DNA of 64,000 nt from Seiridium cupressi (lineage: Eukaryota; Ascomycota; Sordariomycetes; Amphisphaeriales; Sporocadaceae). The translations under genes were made by a program, and so were the position numbers. Positions 12,175 through 23,700 of this stretch are shown piece by piece. The notes beneath the pieces were generated by a model. The model searched no databases. It saw nothing but the letters and a program-made list of their open reading frames with translations, and had not been told where the DNA came from. The stretch's first letter is position 1, and each line of letters opens with the position of its first letter. The stretch is from contig JARVKI010000060.1 of NCBI GenBank assembly GCA_036674765.1, forward strand, positions 208,859 through 272,858, given 5' to 3'.

Positions 12175-14380
12175 ACAACAACTTCCTCCTCGCCCTTACA
12201 ACGAATAACCGAAGGCGAACATGATGTCGCGCAACTCCCGGCCCAGCAACAGAAGGAAAACCAGGGAAGATGCCGTCTTCGATGAAGGCATTTGTATAAA
12301 TTTTTCTTTGGGCACCCAAGCTCGGTTGTCCCGAGGGGCACAAGCAGCGGTGAAGTGGCATGTGGAGTTCCTGACAGTGTTCGCCATTCGATAGTCTCGA
12401 CACATAGGCCACGGCATGGTCCTGCCATTTGCTGCCCGACCCATATCTGGTGCCAATCACCCACCTGAGCCGTATCAAGACCCTTGCAAACGAGGCTTAC
12501 CCAAGGGTCCTGATCGTCTTTGGGAGAGGGCCGTTGGTCCTTGGATCCGCCACGCTTGCCAATCCGGTGGTCCAAGGGATTTTTTTTTTGACGTCGTGGG
12601 AGCAGCGGCTGTCTTGAATGCAGGTTTGGCAGATGTCCGATGGCAGGGCGACATGGAGCGGGATGGCCCGAGTCCCACTTATTCACGCCTCAAGGGTTTC
12701 CACAAAAGCAAGATCATGAGGTCGGCCAGCGCGTTCGTACACGCGACGTGTTGAGGACTATGCTAGCCTCTCATAACACACAACTTGATACTATACCTAG
12801 GTGGAGGAAGTTCGCCTCATTACCGTGCTTCTCGAAAGCCACACTCCTATTTCAGCCCTCTGGCAATTACCATACTGGATCCCCCAACGCAGACAGCAGT
12901 CTACTGCGCTGGTTGATTACCTCGAAGCACAGCGAGGTCCCAAACACACCAAGTAGTCCGGACTCTCAATAGTGAAGCGTTGATTTACGAGTGGTTTTGA
13001 CAGGTATATCTTGTACAGCGCTTAAATGACTTGTACATGCCAAGCATACTCGCAACTACAACATGCCACATAGGAACACTTGACAGCGCACGTAACTATC
13101 CAAGAGAAGCAGGAATCATCATGGGCTACAGTATTTTAATATAATTGATTTGTATTAAGTTTGTCTAATCGCTATTACTCCAACGCAAGCCATAGAACTA
13201 GCTGAAGCGCAGGCCTCATGGTTGCTACGCAAGGCGTACCTACAGACGACACGATTAGTCAAATTGATCATAACCGGGGTTCCATGCTTATGAGGTAGAA
13301 TTGGGCAGATAGATCAGGAAAAGATAGAACAATGGTGATGAGATTAATCATGATCGCCGAGGCGAGTCATAAACAGCCTCTAAAATTTTCATCATGGTAA
13401 AAGAGAGATGGCGGAAATGAGGTGGGAGATTCGAACTTACAATAACAATGGCTCGAGGTGCGTGCTGCCTGAAAGCTGAAGGAGAACGTGAGGTAGCCCC
13501 ACCCATGCTTGACTTGGCGTCGCAACCAGTGATCGAGAAATGATCTTGAACACTACTCTGGAGGTTATAGCGTCATCGGCAGGAGAAAGGCACGACACGG
13601 GGCGGCAGAAATTTGTGGGTGGACAAGATGCGGTCCAACAACACCATGAGCAGCATCACTCGCTCGCAGGCACGTGAATATGTTCCAGTCCGACAACCCG
13701 CGCCAGCAGGTAAACATCACAAGCAGCATTTCAAAAGGGTATGTAACGACCGGCGGTAAGAGGCAACGTTCCTAAAGCTCCAGCTGTAACCGGAGCTCTC
13801 ACATGCTTCCAAATCGGCGTCTAACAAAAAGATGTAAATGCTCTTGGGCACAAGATAGAGGAAGACTCGACTGAGTGCAACCGACGCCCGAAGGCGCCTG
13901 TCGCGCAAGCTCACCTACAATAAAGTGTGCTCATGGTACAATAATATGAGAAAGGAAAGGAAAAATTCAAAAGTCGCGGTCCGCGTTTGCTAAGAAAAGG
14001 TAGGCCAGAGGTGGGGCGGGCGGTTGGATTTTCCGCCATCTGGCAGGGCAATGGACAGCTGCCGGACATATTTGGTGGAAGGCAGCCAGGGAATCGATAG
14101 GTAATCCAAGGCATAGGCATAAATGCCCGAGTCCACCCACGAATACATTCAGGACTTGCTCTTTGTGGCTCTGTATCAGTTGCAGACCATCTTGCTAGCA
14201 TCCTTGGTCTTCATGCTGACGTTTAGCCATGTAGAATCGAGCATATTGCTATGGACCAATAATCTAGTGCTAGAGCGAGGAATCTCCGTGCATTGCTTTG
14301 CCTTGCCTCGTTTTGCCTCCTCACTTTTGTCCCAGGAACATGGCCAGCCGCGGACACCGCTTATATGTTCCTCGGAATGT
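12175..14380. other. gene-poor intergenic region
   Basis: These 2.2 kb lie between the start of the membrane-protein gene and the stop of MRE11. Open frames up to 171 codons on the minus strand (12171-12686) have Pro/Arg-rich, unstructured translations and no splice partner, so I do not call them. A short T-run is present near 12582. I see no RNA gene. Confidence 0.45.
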
Positions 14381-16781
14381 TCATCTCTTCCGAGTCACCT
14401 TCTTTGCAGGCATAGATTCAAAGGGATCTTCATCATCCGAGATCTCATCATCACTGATCTCCACCGCTGCTTGGGATGCCTTTGGCTTTTGCGAGAAATT
14501 GAGCGTCGCCTGCTTCATCTTCGCCTGCGACTGCGAAGCAGCGCCTCTCGAGGGTTGTGACCTTGCCGGCTGTGTTCGAGTCGCAGCGGTAGCGCGTTTG
14601 GGTGGCGGCGCTGGCGGCTCGTCATCCATAATCACATCATCGTCCTCGCTGTCCTCCTCAAAAACGGGTTTTCGTCCACGTCCTTTCGCTGGTGCCTTTG
14701 CCGGAGGCTTCTTTGACGGGGCTTTGGCTGGAGCTGCGGATTTTGCAGCTGCAACTTTGCCTCTTCCCTTGGGCTTGGGGGCAGCTTCCTCCTCCTCCTC
14801 CTCCTCCTCCTCCTCTCTAAATTGGCCCATATCTTCGTCTTCATCCTCATCCTCTTCGACAATCTGAGTAGTTTTCTTGGGTCGACCTCTGGCTCCCTTG
14901 ACGGGCTGTGATTTCGCAACGGCGTCGTCCTCATATGTGATAACCCCAGGCTGATCCTCCCAATGACCGTCCATATCTGAGTCCCAGTCAGCTGGCTTCG
15001 GCTTGATCTCGGCAGCCTTTCTCCGTTTGAGCAATCCTTGTTTAAATTGCTGGTCGAGCTTGGCTTGGTACTCTGCCATCACGCTGTGGATTTCGTCTTC
15101 ATCGTTGTTGCCGAGGGTGAGCATCTGCTTGACTTGACCTGTGAGAGTGTCTCTAACGAACTCGTCCATGGCACGCTTATCATCATGCTTCACATATTGA
15201 TTTACGGCATCAATGAATGGAGCCTGGGGTAGAATTTTAAGTGATTGGTGCTCAAGAAATTGGCCGACCAGCTCGTCGACCTTGATAGTCTCCTGGTCCA
15301 CGTTCCCTGGTAGACCAGGTATGTCGATCGCCGTTATCTGCCCTATGGGAAGATTAGATGCAACAGTCACCGGGTCAAAACGATCACTTACTAGTTGCCG
15401 CTTTTTTCTTTCGGTAAAAATGTACCACGTCATTTGTGTTGGCAACCTTGCCAGCAAACCGATTTGAGAGTCGTTGAGGGTTCTCGACATCAAAGTGGCC
15501 GCCCTCCGAAGGAGTATACTCTACCTTCAAGCGTATCAGGGGCAGTGGTATTCGTTCCTTGGCATCTTTGGCATCTTCTTGGATTTCCAGCCATTCATCT
15601 TGGGCCTCCTTGATCATCTCCTCAACAACCGCCATCAGTCTTCTTGTTAGCTCTGTGCGATTATCTTTCTTGTGATCTAGACCTTCAAATCTCTCGTCGT
15701 CTGAAAGCTTGATCTCACGCGTGACGAACGGCCGCACAGTTTTGAGTCGATGCTTTTCGATCTGGAAATCTCTGCCGGAGACACTTAGGACGGCAACATG
15801 TTTCGGTACAGCCTCACTCGGAACCAGGGAAGTAGCAACCGATGAACCAGGTTGTATTACATGGAAACCAGTCTGTGGGTTGCGTTGAGGGTCGAGAAGG
15901 CATTCGTGCTCGTGTCCCCATACCACCATGTCCAGCCAGTCAGGAAGCATTCCCTCGGGAAGGTAACTGGTCGGCGTATGGGCGGTGTGGTTTTGATGGA
16001 CGGCCAGCAAGTTGAACCAATCACTTTTTTGCACATCTGGTCGAAACCACTTAACCCTGTGATCTCGGAAATTCCTGTACATGCGTTCGTCGCGTACATT
16101 ACTTAGACCGTAGAGCGCCAGCTTTGTCTGGCCTTTCTGGAGAAGTATAGGTCTAGCCTGTGGGTTGTCGGCTTCGGGGACGCGGCCGAAATAGTTGACC
16201 AGACCAGCGACCTGAAGGATATCCAGAGGGCAGAAAGCGCCTTCTCCACTAGGGTCATCGTGGTTTCCGTGTATTGAGAAGACGGGGATGGAGATGTTGA
16301 TGTCGGGATCTTCGTAGTTGACATGAGTGAAATGACCATCAAAGACCTCGCTAGCGTCGCTCAGAAATTGCAGCTCGCAAGGTTTCATGCCGAGACAATT
16401 CTTCCTAAGAGATCGCATCACCTTGAACATGGACTTTCTCGAAGGCTTGTTCTCGTGGAAGAGATCCCCGGCCAGCAGGACCATATCCACCTACATCATG
16501 GGCATCAGCTGTCAAGACTTTCCACGCAGAGTGACAGGGATTCCTACATCTTGCGTGCGAGCCAGGGTCATAATCTCATCGAATGTTTGCCAGCTGTCAT
16601 CTTTTCTGATCGAATCCCGCTCCTCGTAGCCAACATGATTGTCGGTAGCGATGAGGACGCGGATGGTGTCCTCCTCTGGCAAAGCAGTCAGCCGCAGCTC
16701 AGAAACAAGGGCAGAGCCGTGTGAGAACATACCACTGAATTGTGACATCGTGGCAGGGTCAGAAGATGTTTTTCTAGACAA
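14381..16781 (-). CDS. MRE11: MRE11 double-strand-break repair nuclease
   Basis: This is the nuclease subunit of the Mre11-Rad50-Nbs1/Xrs2 complex, which resects and tethers DNA ends in the nucleus. Exons are 16781-16733, 16675-16548, 16490-15392 and 15342-14381 (745 residues). If the 57-nt first intron is not removed, the product has 764 residues. The Mn-dependent phosphoesterase motifs are intact: DNH (about 28-30), GDLFHEN (67-73), GNHD (134-137), an NLLAVHQNH block and a GHEHEC block. A capping region follows, then a charged C-terminus with an AT-hook-like RGRPKK, ten consecutive Glu and Lys/Arg-rich stretches. The last intron is 49 nt. The predicted first intron has GTATGT, GCTGAC and CAG and brings the start close to the family's usual SEEDTIRVL-type N-terminus. 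It contains no stop and preserves frame, so ORF-based annotation would miss it. Confidence 0.95.
14791..14820. repeat. CCT/AGG trinucleotide run inside MRE11
   Basis: About ten tandem TCC/CTC units on the plus strand encode a run of glutamates in MRE11 on the minus strand. It is a coding microsatellite and may vary in length between strains. Confidence 0.8.
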
Positions 16782-17641
16782 CTGCGAGTTCCGTCGCTAC
16801 GAGAGAATTTATGTCAAGAAGTCAGAGCTTTCAAGTGTCACTTCCACCAAATTTCCATACTGAGAATGTTTGTCGGGCAGCAGGAGTGTTTTCGATTGTC
16901 GGACAAAGACATCGACGGGGTCCTGAGCGCGCAGGCATCCGAGCGCGCTAGTCCCCTGCCATTCGCGCAGTCACGTGCTGTCAATTAAACATTCAGGCAG
17001 GTAGTCAACTAGGTAACTAGGTACCTTACCTACGGCATATTGGCAACAACAGCATATGGCTTGGAAGGCGTTGAGGTCAGTTTCCGGAGCGACTTCGTCA
17101 TCTTCGCTGCTTTTCCGGGAGTGCCGGTGTTCAAGTATAGCTCTTGTTTCTTCAGCACTGCTATTTGTGACAGATGCGCTACGGTACTGCTTCCAGTACT
17201 ATATTATGATCGTGCTGAGGTGGCCGCCGTGGTACTACACGTCCAGAGGGAGTCTTCCAACAACAGCACATAAAGGTTCGCAGGCTTTCATTTCAAAGCA
17301 AGATTCAACTATATGTTGCTATGTAAAAGCAAGCTCGCCGAGCCTAATCATGTTATTGTATCACAATACCGGCGTAGACTGCGCTACGCCACCCTTCCAG
17401 GAAAAAAAAAATACATGCCAATCATTCTCGCTACTTCCATCCACGGCTCATCTTGCAGATACCATGAAACAATCAAAACACCAGTGCCCGTACCCATCCC
17501 AAATAACCAGATGACGAAGTGCCTGAGCAGATGATAATGTGCCGCCGAAGATGCCGTGTGCCGCCGAAGATGCCGTGTGCCGCTTGATGTTACAAATGAA
17601 GTATGTGGTCAATCTTTCAATCCCCTCTCGGTCGCTCATTC
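16782..17641. other. intergenic region between MRE11 and TCP11-like gene
   Basis: These 860 bp form the MRE11 promoter side and the 3' side of the TCP11-like gene, both transcribed leftward. They contain a 19-bp tandem duplication (17540-17577). Open frames here are short and unconvincing. Confidence 0.5.
17540..17577. repeat. 19-bp tandem duplication
   Basis: The unit TGCCGCCGAAGATGCCGTG occurs at 17540-17558 and again, identically, at 17559-17577, followed by a partial TGCCGC. It lies about 65 bp beyond the stop of the TCP11-like gene, so probably in its 3' UTR. Confidence 0.9.
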
Positions 17642-20600
17642 TTAAGATGATGAGCTAGAGGCTGCCGCTTCCTTGTCGGCCTTTTCAGCAATGCTTTCCC
17701 ACCAAACACCGTGTGCCTCTCGATCAATAGCGCCGACCCGAGCCAACTCATCCACTACTTCTCTGACCCTTTCCACAAACTCGGGCAGTCCAAGACCAGC
17801 AAGCTTCTCACCAGCTGCGCTAGTGGCCTTGACTTTCTCGCTGGCTGAGCCAGCTTGTAATCGCGCCAGAATATGTCCCCTGATGCGTGTTAGGAGTAAA
17901 CGCAGCACAGGCTCTCTCGGCTCCGTATTATTGCGCCGTGCCTCGGAGCTAGCGGCCAAGAACTTTGTCACCAACGCACGGAGATGGGTTTTTGTAGCAG
18001 CAGGCATAGAGCGGCCGGCCTCCAGAGCTGCCATAATTCCATCAATCGCAGTAGAATGCTCTAAAGGCTTCTCAGTATCATCCACAGCCTCAAGGACCAG
18101 CAAGAGGCGACCAGCTTCCGTCTTCCACGGCGCTCGAACATCGCGCTTGAGCATGTTCTTACATTGCAGCAGTATTGCGCCGGCGGTGACAACTCTCAAT
18201 ATTTGAGACCCAATGCGAGCGCGCCGCTTCGTATCAAGCTCAAGGGGCTCTGGCACAGTATCTGCCGCAGGGAATGGTTGAGTAAACTCGTCGAGCAGCA
18301 TCTGCCAATAAATCTTATCCGGCGTAGGGCGCGATTTGGTCAGGTTCACACCTTCTGGGTCTCGACGGGCCGCCTCTTCATGTATCTTTGTGCGAGCCGC
18401 CTTCCAAGAAGCTTCGGCACGGATCAAGGATATTGAACCAGCCTCTACCTCCTCAGCAAAGCGCTTGGTCTCGTAAGACGAGGCATGCTCAATAAGATTC
18501 GGAGCTGCAACCTGCATCATGTAATTCGCATAATCGTACAGCATGGTGTCGATAAAGGCAATGAGTGCCTCCAGCCGATCTACAACATGACCTTCTGTGA
18601 GCTTCTTCTCCACCAACTCTTTCACCTCCTCGTCTCGAACAGGGGCGCAGAGCTTTGGCAGTAGAGAGCCCATAGACGAGAAGAACTTCTCGATGGAGAA
18701 GCTACCAGCTATAAACTGGCGTTGTGCAACTTCGGTGTCCAGAATCTCGCCTATGAAGCTGTGCATCGGAGAACCCGGCTTGACAAGGTGCTGCAGTCTA
18801 TCCTTGATGTATCTTGACATGACAATGAGGTAGTGAAATTCCTTCTCTTCGCTCTTTGGGCCTGACTTGAGATCCTGGAACATGGGATCCATGCGTAACT
18901 TGTGCTGCTCCCGAAAATGTTGGTATTCTATACGGTATTCTTTGTTGATTGCCAGCTCGTGGACTATTATCCGATTGTCTGGAAGAATAGGAGGGTACAC
19001 TGGCTGTAATATGGTCCTCTTAGTCTCCATTTTGCTTTGAGGAGTGGGCGGCGGAGTAAGTGTTTGCAGTTGTGCCGAGACTGCATTCTCTGCAGTCACC
19101 TGATCCTTCGCCTCGTTTAGCGAGTCATCAGCAACTCGTGGCTTCGTATCGCCAGCGGGCTTCTTGGCGGCTCTAGCTTTCCGTGCTTCTCTCACGGCAT
19201 CAAATATCATCTTCTTACCCTGCTGAGCGCCAGCAAGTCTCTTGATACGAACCATAAGCTGTAATTGGTTGTCCTTGATACTCTGGCGGTATGTTTCGGA
19301 GACGGCCTCTTCCGTGCTATCTTTGACCGTCTGTAGTATAGCGTCCAACTCAACAAACTGTAGAATCATAACTTCGATGAGGGCGTTTGAGTCTCGAGCT
19401 TTCCAGGCGATAAAAGCATTGTGGAACTTGGCGTACGCTTCAGGCAGAGCTTCTTGAAGAGCAGGCGGCGTCGTCCAATTGTTCAGCGAGGTCAGCCGAG
19501 ACAAAATGTTCTCGAAGGAGATTAATAGATCGCGAGCCTTGCCCACTAAGTCCTGTAATTGTGGATTAGCCAGATCATCCCTCGGGATGGGTTGCCCTTG
19601 GATGGATCCAACCTGTTCCTGGTCTCCTTTATTGTCCTTGTTACTGAGGACTTGAGTAGGATGCCCCAGAATAACAAACGCACTCAAAAAAGTGCGTATG
19701 GCCGCCATTTCCTCCACCGAGCCCTGCGCTCCTTCATGGAGGCCGCAAATACGTAACACGCGCGCTGCAGTCATGAGGACCTTCTCCTCAGCAAGCAATT
19801 CCACAACCTTTTCGAATGTAGTCTCCCTCACGCTGTCGATGGATAACCCAAGATCCGCAAATTCTCGTACGGCTTTTCTCCTCAGCGTAGACCTCCACCA
19901 CCATTGAACCCTGGAGGCAGCAGCATCTTCACTCAAGACGATCGCCTCCTGTTCTTTAGCTTCAGGGATAGAATCGATACTCGGTTTTTTCGTGGTCAAA
20001 CTTTGGCCACGGGACCGTTTGGCCGCATGCCGGCTGCGCAACTCTTCTCTCCTTTTCTCGGCCTCGGCAAGACGCTCCTCCATCTGTAGCTTCAGCTTAC
20101 GCAATGCTTGCTCCTTTTTCTCTCTCGTGCTCTCTGCCACGGCCTTGGCTCTCTTCACCTCTTCGGCGCAGGCAGCCACAATCTCCGCTAGCTTGGTTTC
20201 CCTAGCCTGCGCTGCTGCCAAAGCTCGCTCTTCCGAGTTGGAGTTCCTCTGGTGAGCGGCCTTGGCCATCGCTGCCCTGAGGCGGACTTTTTCAGCATGC
20301 GCTGCACGATCAGCTAGACGGGCTTTGCGGTCTTCAAGAATAGAAGCACGGCGCAGCTGCTGGGCGATGTATTTGCTCTGTGGATCGTCGCCACTGCGGC
20401 CACCGAAGCCGTGTGATGAGCGCGACTGCACTGAAGAGATAGAGTTCCGGCGCGAAGAAGCGGCCGAGTCTTTACGGCGGATCTGAGTAGGACGATAGAA
20501 TCGCGCCGCAATGTGCGATGGTGGCGCATACTGTCTGCTTTCTCCCTCTTCTTCCAAAGGCAGCGCCAAGTCCATCTCGGGGTCTATCGCGGTCGGGGAA

Positions 20601-20734
20601 GGTGCGCCAACCGACTCTTCGATATTCCGAGCAGGGTCGGTCAGGTCTAGTGAGGCGCGTCGCATTGTGCCGGTTTGCGGAATAGTACTAGATGTATCGT
20701 TTGTATTGCGTCTTTGTCCGCTGAGGCCGGTCAC
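17642..20734 (-). CDS. TCP11-family protein (SOK1-like)
   Basis: A single 3,093-nt exon encodes 1,030 residues. The N-terminal 100 residues are disordered and Ser/Arg-rich. Residues of about 115-245 form a long Ala/Arg/Glu/Lys coiled coil. An IQ-like motif (RVQWWWRSTLRRK) follows near residue 275. The C-terminal half, from about 430 to 990, has the T-complex-11 domain, recognisable by its helical blocks such as YANYMMQVAAPNLIEHASSYE and RVVTAGAILLQCKNMLK. In yeasts, Tcp11-domain proteins such as Sok1 act in or beside cAMP/protein kinase A signalling; whether that holds here is inference. The length is at the upper end for the family. The ATG at 20734 is the first in frame, and no intron is needed. 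Confidence 0.8.
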   Translation of the reverse strand: MTGLSGQRRNTNDTSSTIPQTGTMRRASLDLTDPARNIEESVGAPSPTAIDPEMDLALPLEEEGESRQYAPPSHIAARFYRPTQIRRKDSAASSRRNSISSVQSRSSHGFGGRSGDDPQSKYIAQQLRRASILEDRKARLADRAAHAEKVRLRAAMAKAAHQRNSNSEERALAAAQARETKLAEIVAACAEEVKRAKAVAESTREKKEQALRKLKLQMEERLAEAEKRREELRSRHAAKRSRGQSLTTKKPSIDSIPEAKEQEAIVLSEDAAASRVQWWWRSTLRRKAVREFADLGLSIDSVRETTFEKVVELLAEEKVLMTAARVLRICGLHEGAQGSVEEMAAIRTFLSAFVILGHPTQVLSNKDNKGDQEQVGSIQGQPIPRDDLANPQLQDLVGKARDLLISFENILSRLTSLNNWTTPPALQEALPEAYAKFHNAFIAWKARDSNALIEVMILQFVELDAILQTVKDSTEEAVSETYRQSIKDNQLQLMVRIKRLAGAQQGKKMIFDAVREARKARAAKKPAGDTKPRVADDSLNEAKDQVTAENAVSAQLQTLTPPPTPQSKMETKRTILQPVYPPILPDNRIIVHELAINKEYRIEYQHFREQHKLRMDPMFQDLKSGPKSEEKEFHYLIVMSRYIKDRLQHLVKPGSPMHSFIGEILDTEVAQRQFIAGSFSIEKFFSSMGSLLPKLCAPVRDEEVKELVEKKLTEGHVVDRLEALIAFIDTMLYDYANYMMQVAAPNLIEHASSYETKRFAEEVEAGSISLIRAEASWKAARTKIHEEAARRDPEGVNLTKSRPTPDKIYWQMLLDEFTQPFPAADTVPEPLELDTKRRARIGSQILRVVTAGAILLQCKNMLKRDVRAPWKTEAGRLLLVLEAVDDTEKPLEHSTAIDGIMAALEAGRSMPAATKTHLRALVTKFLAASSEARRNNTEPREPVLRLLLTRIRGHILARLQAGSASEKVKATSAAGEKLAGLGLPEFVERVREVVDELARVGAIDREAHGVWWESIAEKADKEAAASSSSS

Positions 20735-23700
20735 AAAGGTCGACGGGAATCTGGGTTGACAGGCTATTGTCGAAAACGGCGGGGTTTTGGAAACGTCATG
20801 AGATCCGACCGCTTAGACCAGGCGAGTCAGTTGTATATTGTAAATCCAAGATTGAAGTGTCTTGGTGGTATTCACAGAGTGAACGACTGGCGATCCCACG
20901 TGCCCTCGAAGGTTGGCGGGTTGCCTGTCTGACGCAATCCGGAGGCGCTGTAACCGCAAGCGGCCACACGTGGAACTGCTTAATAAGAATGCAAACGAGC
21001 GAAAGTTCTGGGCGTAAAGTTGGAAATGATGACCGCCGGCTTTGGAGAGTAGCGCAATTGGCTATGTCAACAGAACGAAGGCAGAAAGAAGAATCGCATT
21101 GAGAAGTGAAACCCAGACTCGGCAACGACGGTGACTCGGCGATGAATCTGGTCCGACCAGATTGATAACAGCCGTTGAAGATCGAGAAGTAGAAGGTTGG
21201 AGCATTTGGGGTAAATGACGAAGATCTTCTGCATGTTCCAGCCCAAAACTGCCCGAGACCAGCGTGCTGAAACTCGAGCGGATCAGCGAGAAGCCCCCGC
21301 TAAAATTCCGAAAGCTATTTCAGGCATTCCCCCCATGATGTACTACGTAGTAGGTTAGTGAGGTTTGAACCAGGTTTCTCGCACAGCTAAATCCAACGCT
21401 GGGCCACCAAGCGATCGTTGCTGATAAGCCGGATTGGCAGTGCAATGCGTATTGGATGTCACCTAAAAAGCTGAAACATTACCCGTAGAGCCTTTATTTA
21501 GATTAGTCATTTCCCATGTGATGCATTTGAATTAGCAACACCTTCATGAGTCTTCGGTAATAGCCTGCGAGAACCCTTCAATATCGGTCCCAGTGAGTGC
21601 GGTGGTCTTCTTTGATCACTTGAAAATAAGCCTGCATGTTTACGCTAACTGGAACCAATAATTTCAGCTCACAATCGAGAGATAAGCCTAGTACCGTACA
21701 TACTGTACTTTACTCCATCTATGACCGATCTATAGCATTGCGTGATGTGCGCTTTTCAATAACAACCGTGCTTTATATACAGTTTCCCGAACAAGTGACT
21801 GGCTTGTAAAGGAAAAGACTGATTGCCTTTTCCCTTTTTTCTTCTTTTTTTTTCCTTCTCGTTATAAACGTACGCAGCCTTAAGTGATACACAACAAAAT
21901 GTAATGAGTTGGATGGTTCTTGCCTACTAACGATAGGATCTTCTCCCCATTTGAAAGCAGAAGTAGTACTACACTTTAGCAATTAGTATAAGACTCAATA
22001 GCATCGTATCAAGTATAATATATAATTAAATGGAAGGAGGATGTTAATAATAGGTAAGAGAGCCCATAATAACAATGATGAGATAAAATCACATGCTAAG
22101 ATTGGCATACAAGGTGACACCGCTCAACAAGATAATAGTAACATACCCACCCATTCATTTTACGGGATTCCTCGCAGATGAGTTTATTAAGTTGAGAAAG
22201 CTTCTTTTTGGGCAGCTGCATACCTTCTGACACATACACAGCCAAGTCGTTTGGCAGACTCCTCTATTAGCAAAGCCATACAGGAATGTCACCATGTCTA
22301 CCATATTCGGCGCCTTTAACGCCCATTACCATTCATGAATGAGCTTGCCATTGGCGGATTCTATACGCAATTAGATGCGGCCATTGATTTACTACGTATT
22401 ATGAGTCCTCCAGCCCACTACGAAAAGAAGGTGGGCTCTACATGAATGCTCAAGCATCTCAACGCCGGCGAAAGAAAACCTGGCGTATATAGGTACGTAA
22501 CTGAGGTACGGGCCATCGAGTGCTCTGGTATCTTTGAGGTTGCCTATTCTAGTAAACGCAATACTCCATAACCTGTTTCTGCCGATCAAAAAATCACATT
22601 CAAGAAATGAAATTTTTTGCTTCGACTGATTTGCTTGGGCACAGTATGTACTCGGGACTGGCTCGGAATTGTAACGGCAAGGGCGTTCCAGCGAGTTTTC
22701 ATATACGCTTTCATTGCATAAACCAGGATGCGAGGATTATTCTAACCTGTCATCTTTATACCGAGACCCACAACTCTAATGCCGGTAACATCTTAGACTT
22801 GAGGAAAAGTTTAGTAGTATCAGTGTCACATAATCCGGCAACATGCTTGACTTTCTATACTCATAGATATACTATGTGGACCCGACATTCTATGAAAAAT
22901 TCACGCTCTACAGCGAGCATCTTTTTGCAGTTCTTGCGAACCCGAGAAACCGCTCAGAATTTGCCTTGATATCCTACGTTTCCGCAGACAACGTGCTTAT
23001 ATGGGATTTTCTGTCCATGGCGCCGACACCGGCGTAGGCCATCATAATTACAGTTTGCTCATGTTCACTTGTTGACCGACGACTATCATCAATCATCTTG
23101 TTGCACACTGATCCTGTAGCTGAGGACAGGCAAACACAGGGTGTATCGACAATTGAGACATCCGCTTTCTTTCTGCATCATGACCTTCAGTTCTGAAACG
23201 CTGCTCTAATGTTGTTCCAGCAAGTGATTATGAATTAGCAAATATACTCACGAGTTTCGGTGTATGTAACAAGTTTCTGTTTGTGTGGTAGTTCGGATCA
23301 GATCATTCGCTTACAGGCCGGGAGATGCAGGGCGCTTTGATGCTCCCTTACGCCCCATCGCTACCCGAAGATCTGGCCTAGGTATACGATTGGGGAATGG
23401 TCACCTACGTCTTAATCCAGGCCCGAAGTCGATGCTGCTACTTCCGACGGGAGTCCAAACCGCTTTCAGTCCGCTCTTGTACACATGCAGTTGCGATGAC
23501 AGCTACAAGGCTGAACGACTTCAGCAGACAGCTTACTTTTACATGTCGGACGGTCTAGGCCGGCCTGTTTCTGGAACGGAAACGCGGCACGCACCAGCCT
23601 GCGGGAGCTAAACCCACGATACTGTCAAGGCGGCTCCGGCAAGATCTTTGATGGTTGAATCGGTGTGAGAAGACGGAATGTGGAGGAATTGCATCTTTGT

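Noticed and set aside
12171..12686. 171-codon open frame on the minus strand
   Set aside because: It overlaps the first exon of the membrane-protein gene, has Pro/Arg/Gln-rich composition and no domain or splice partner.
13420..13450. AGATTCGAACTTAC, resembling a minus-strand T-arm
   Set aside because: There is no matching D-arm, anticodon arm or acceptor stem around it.
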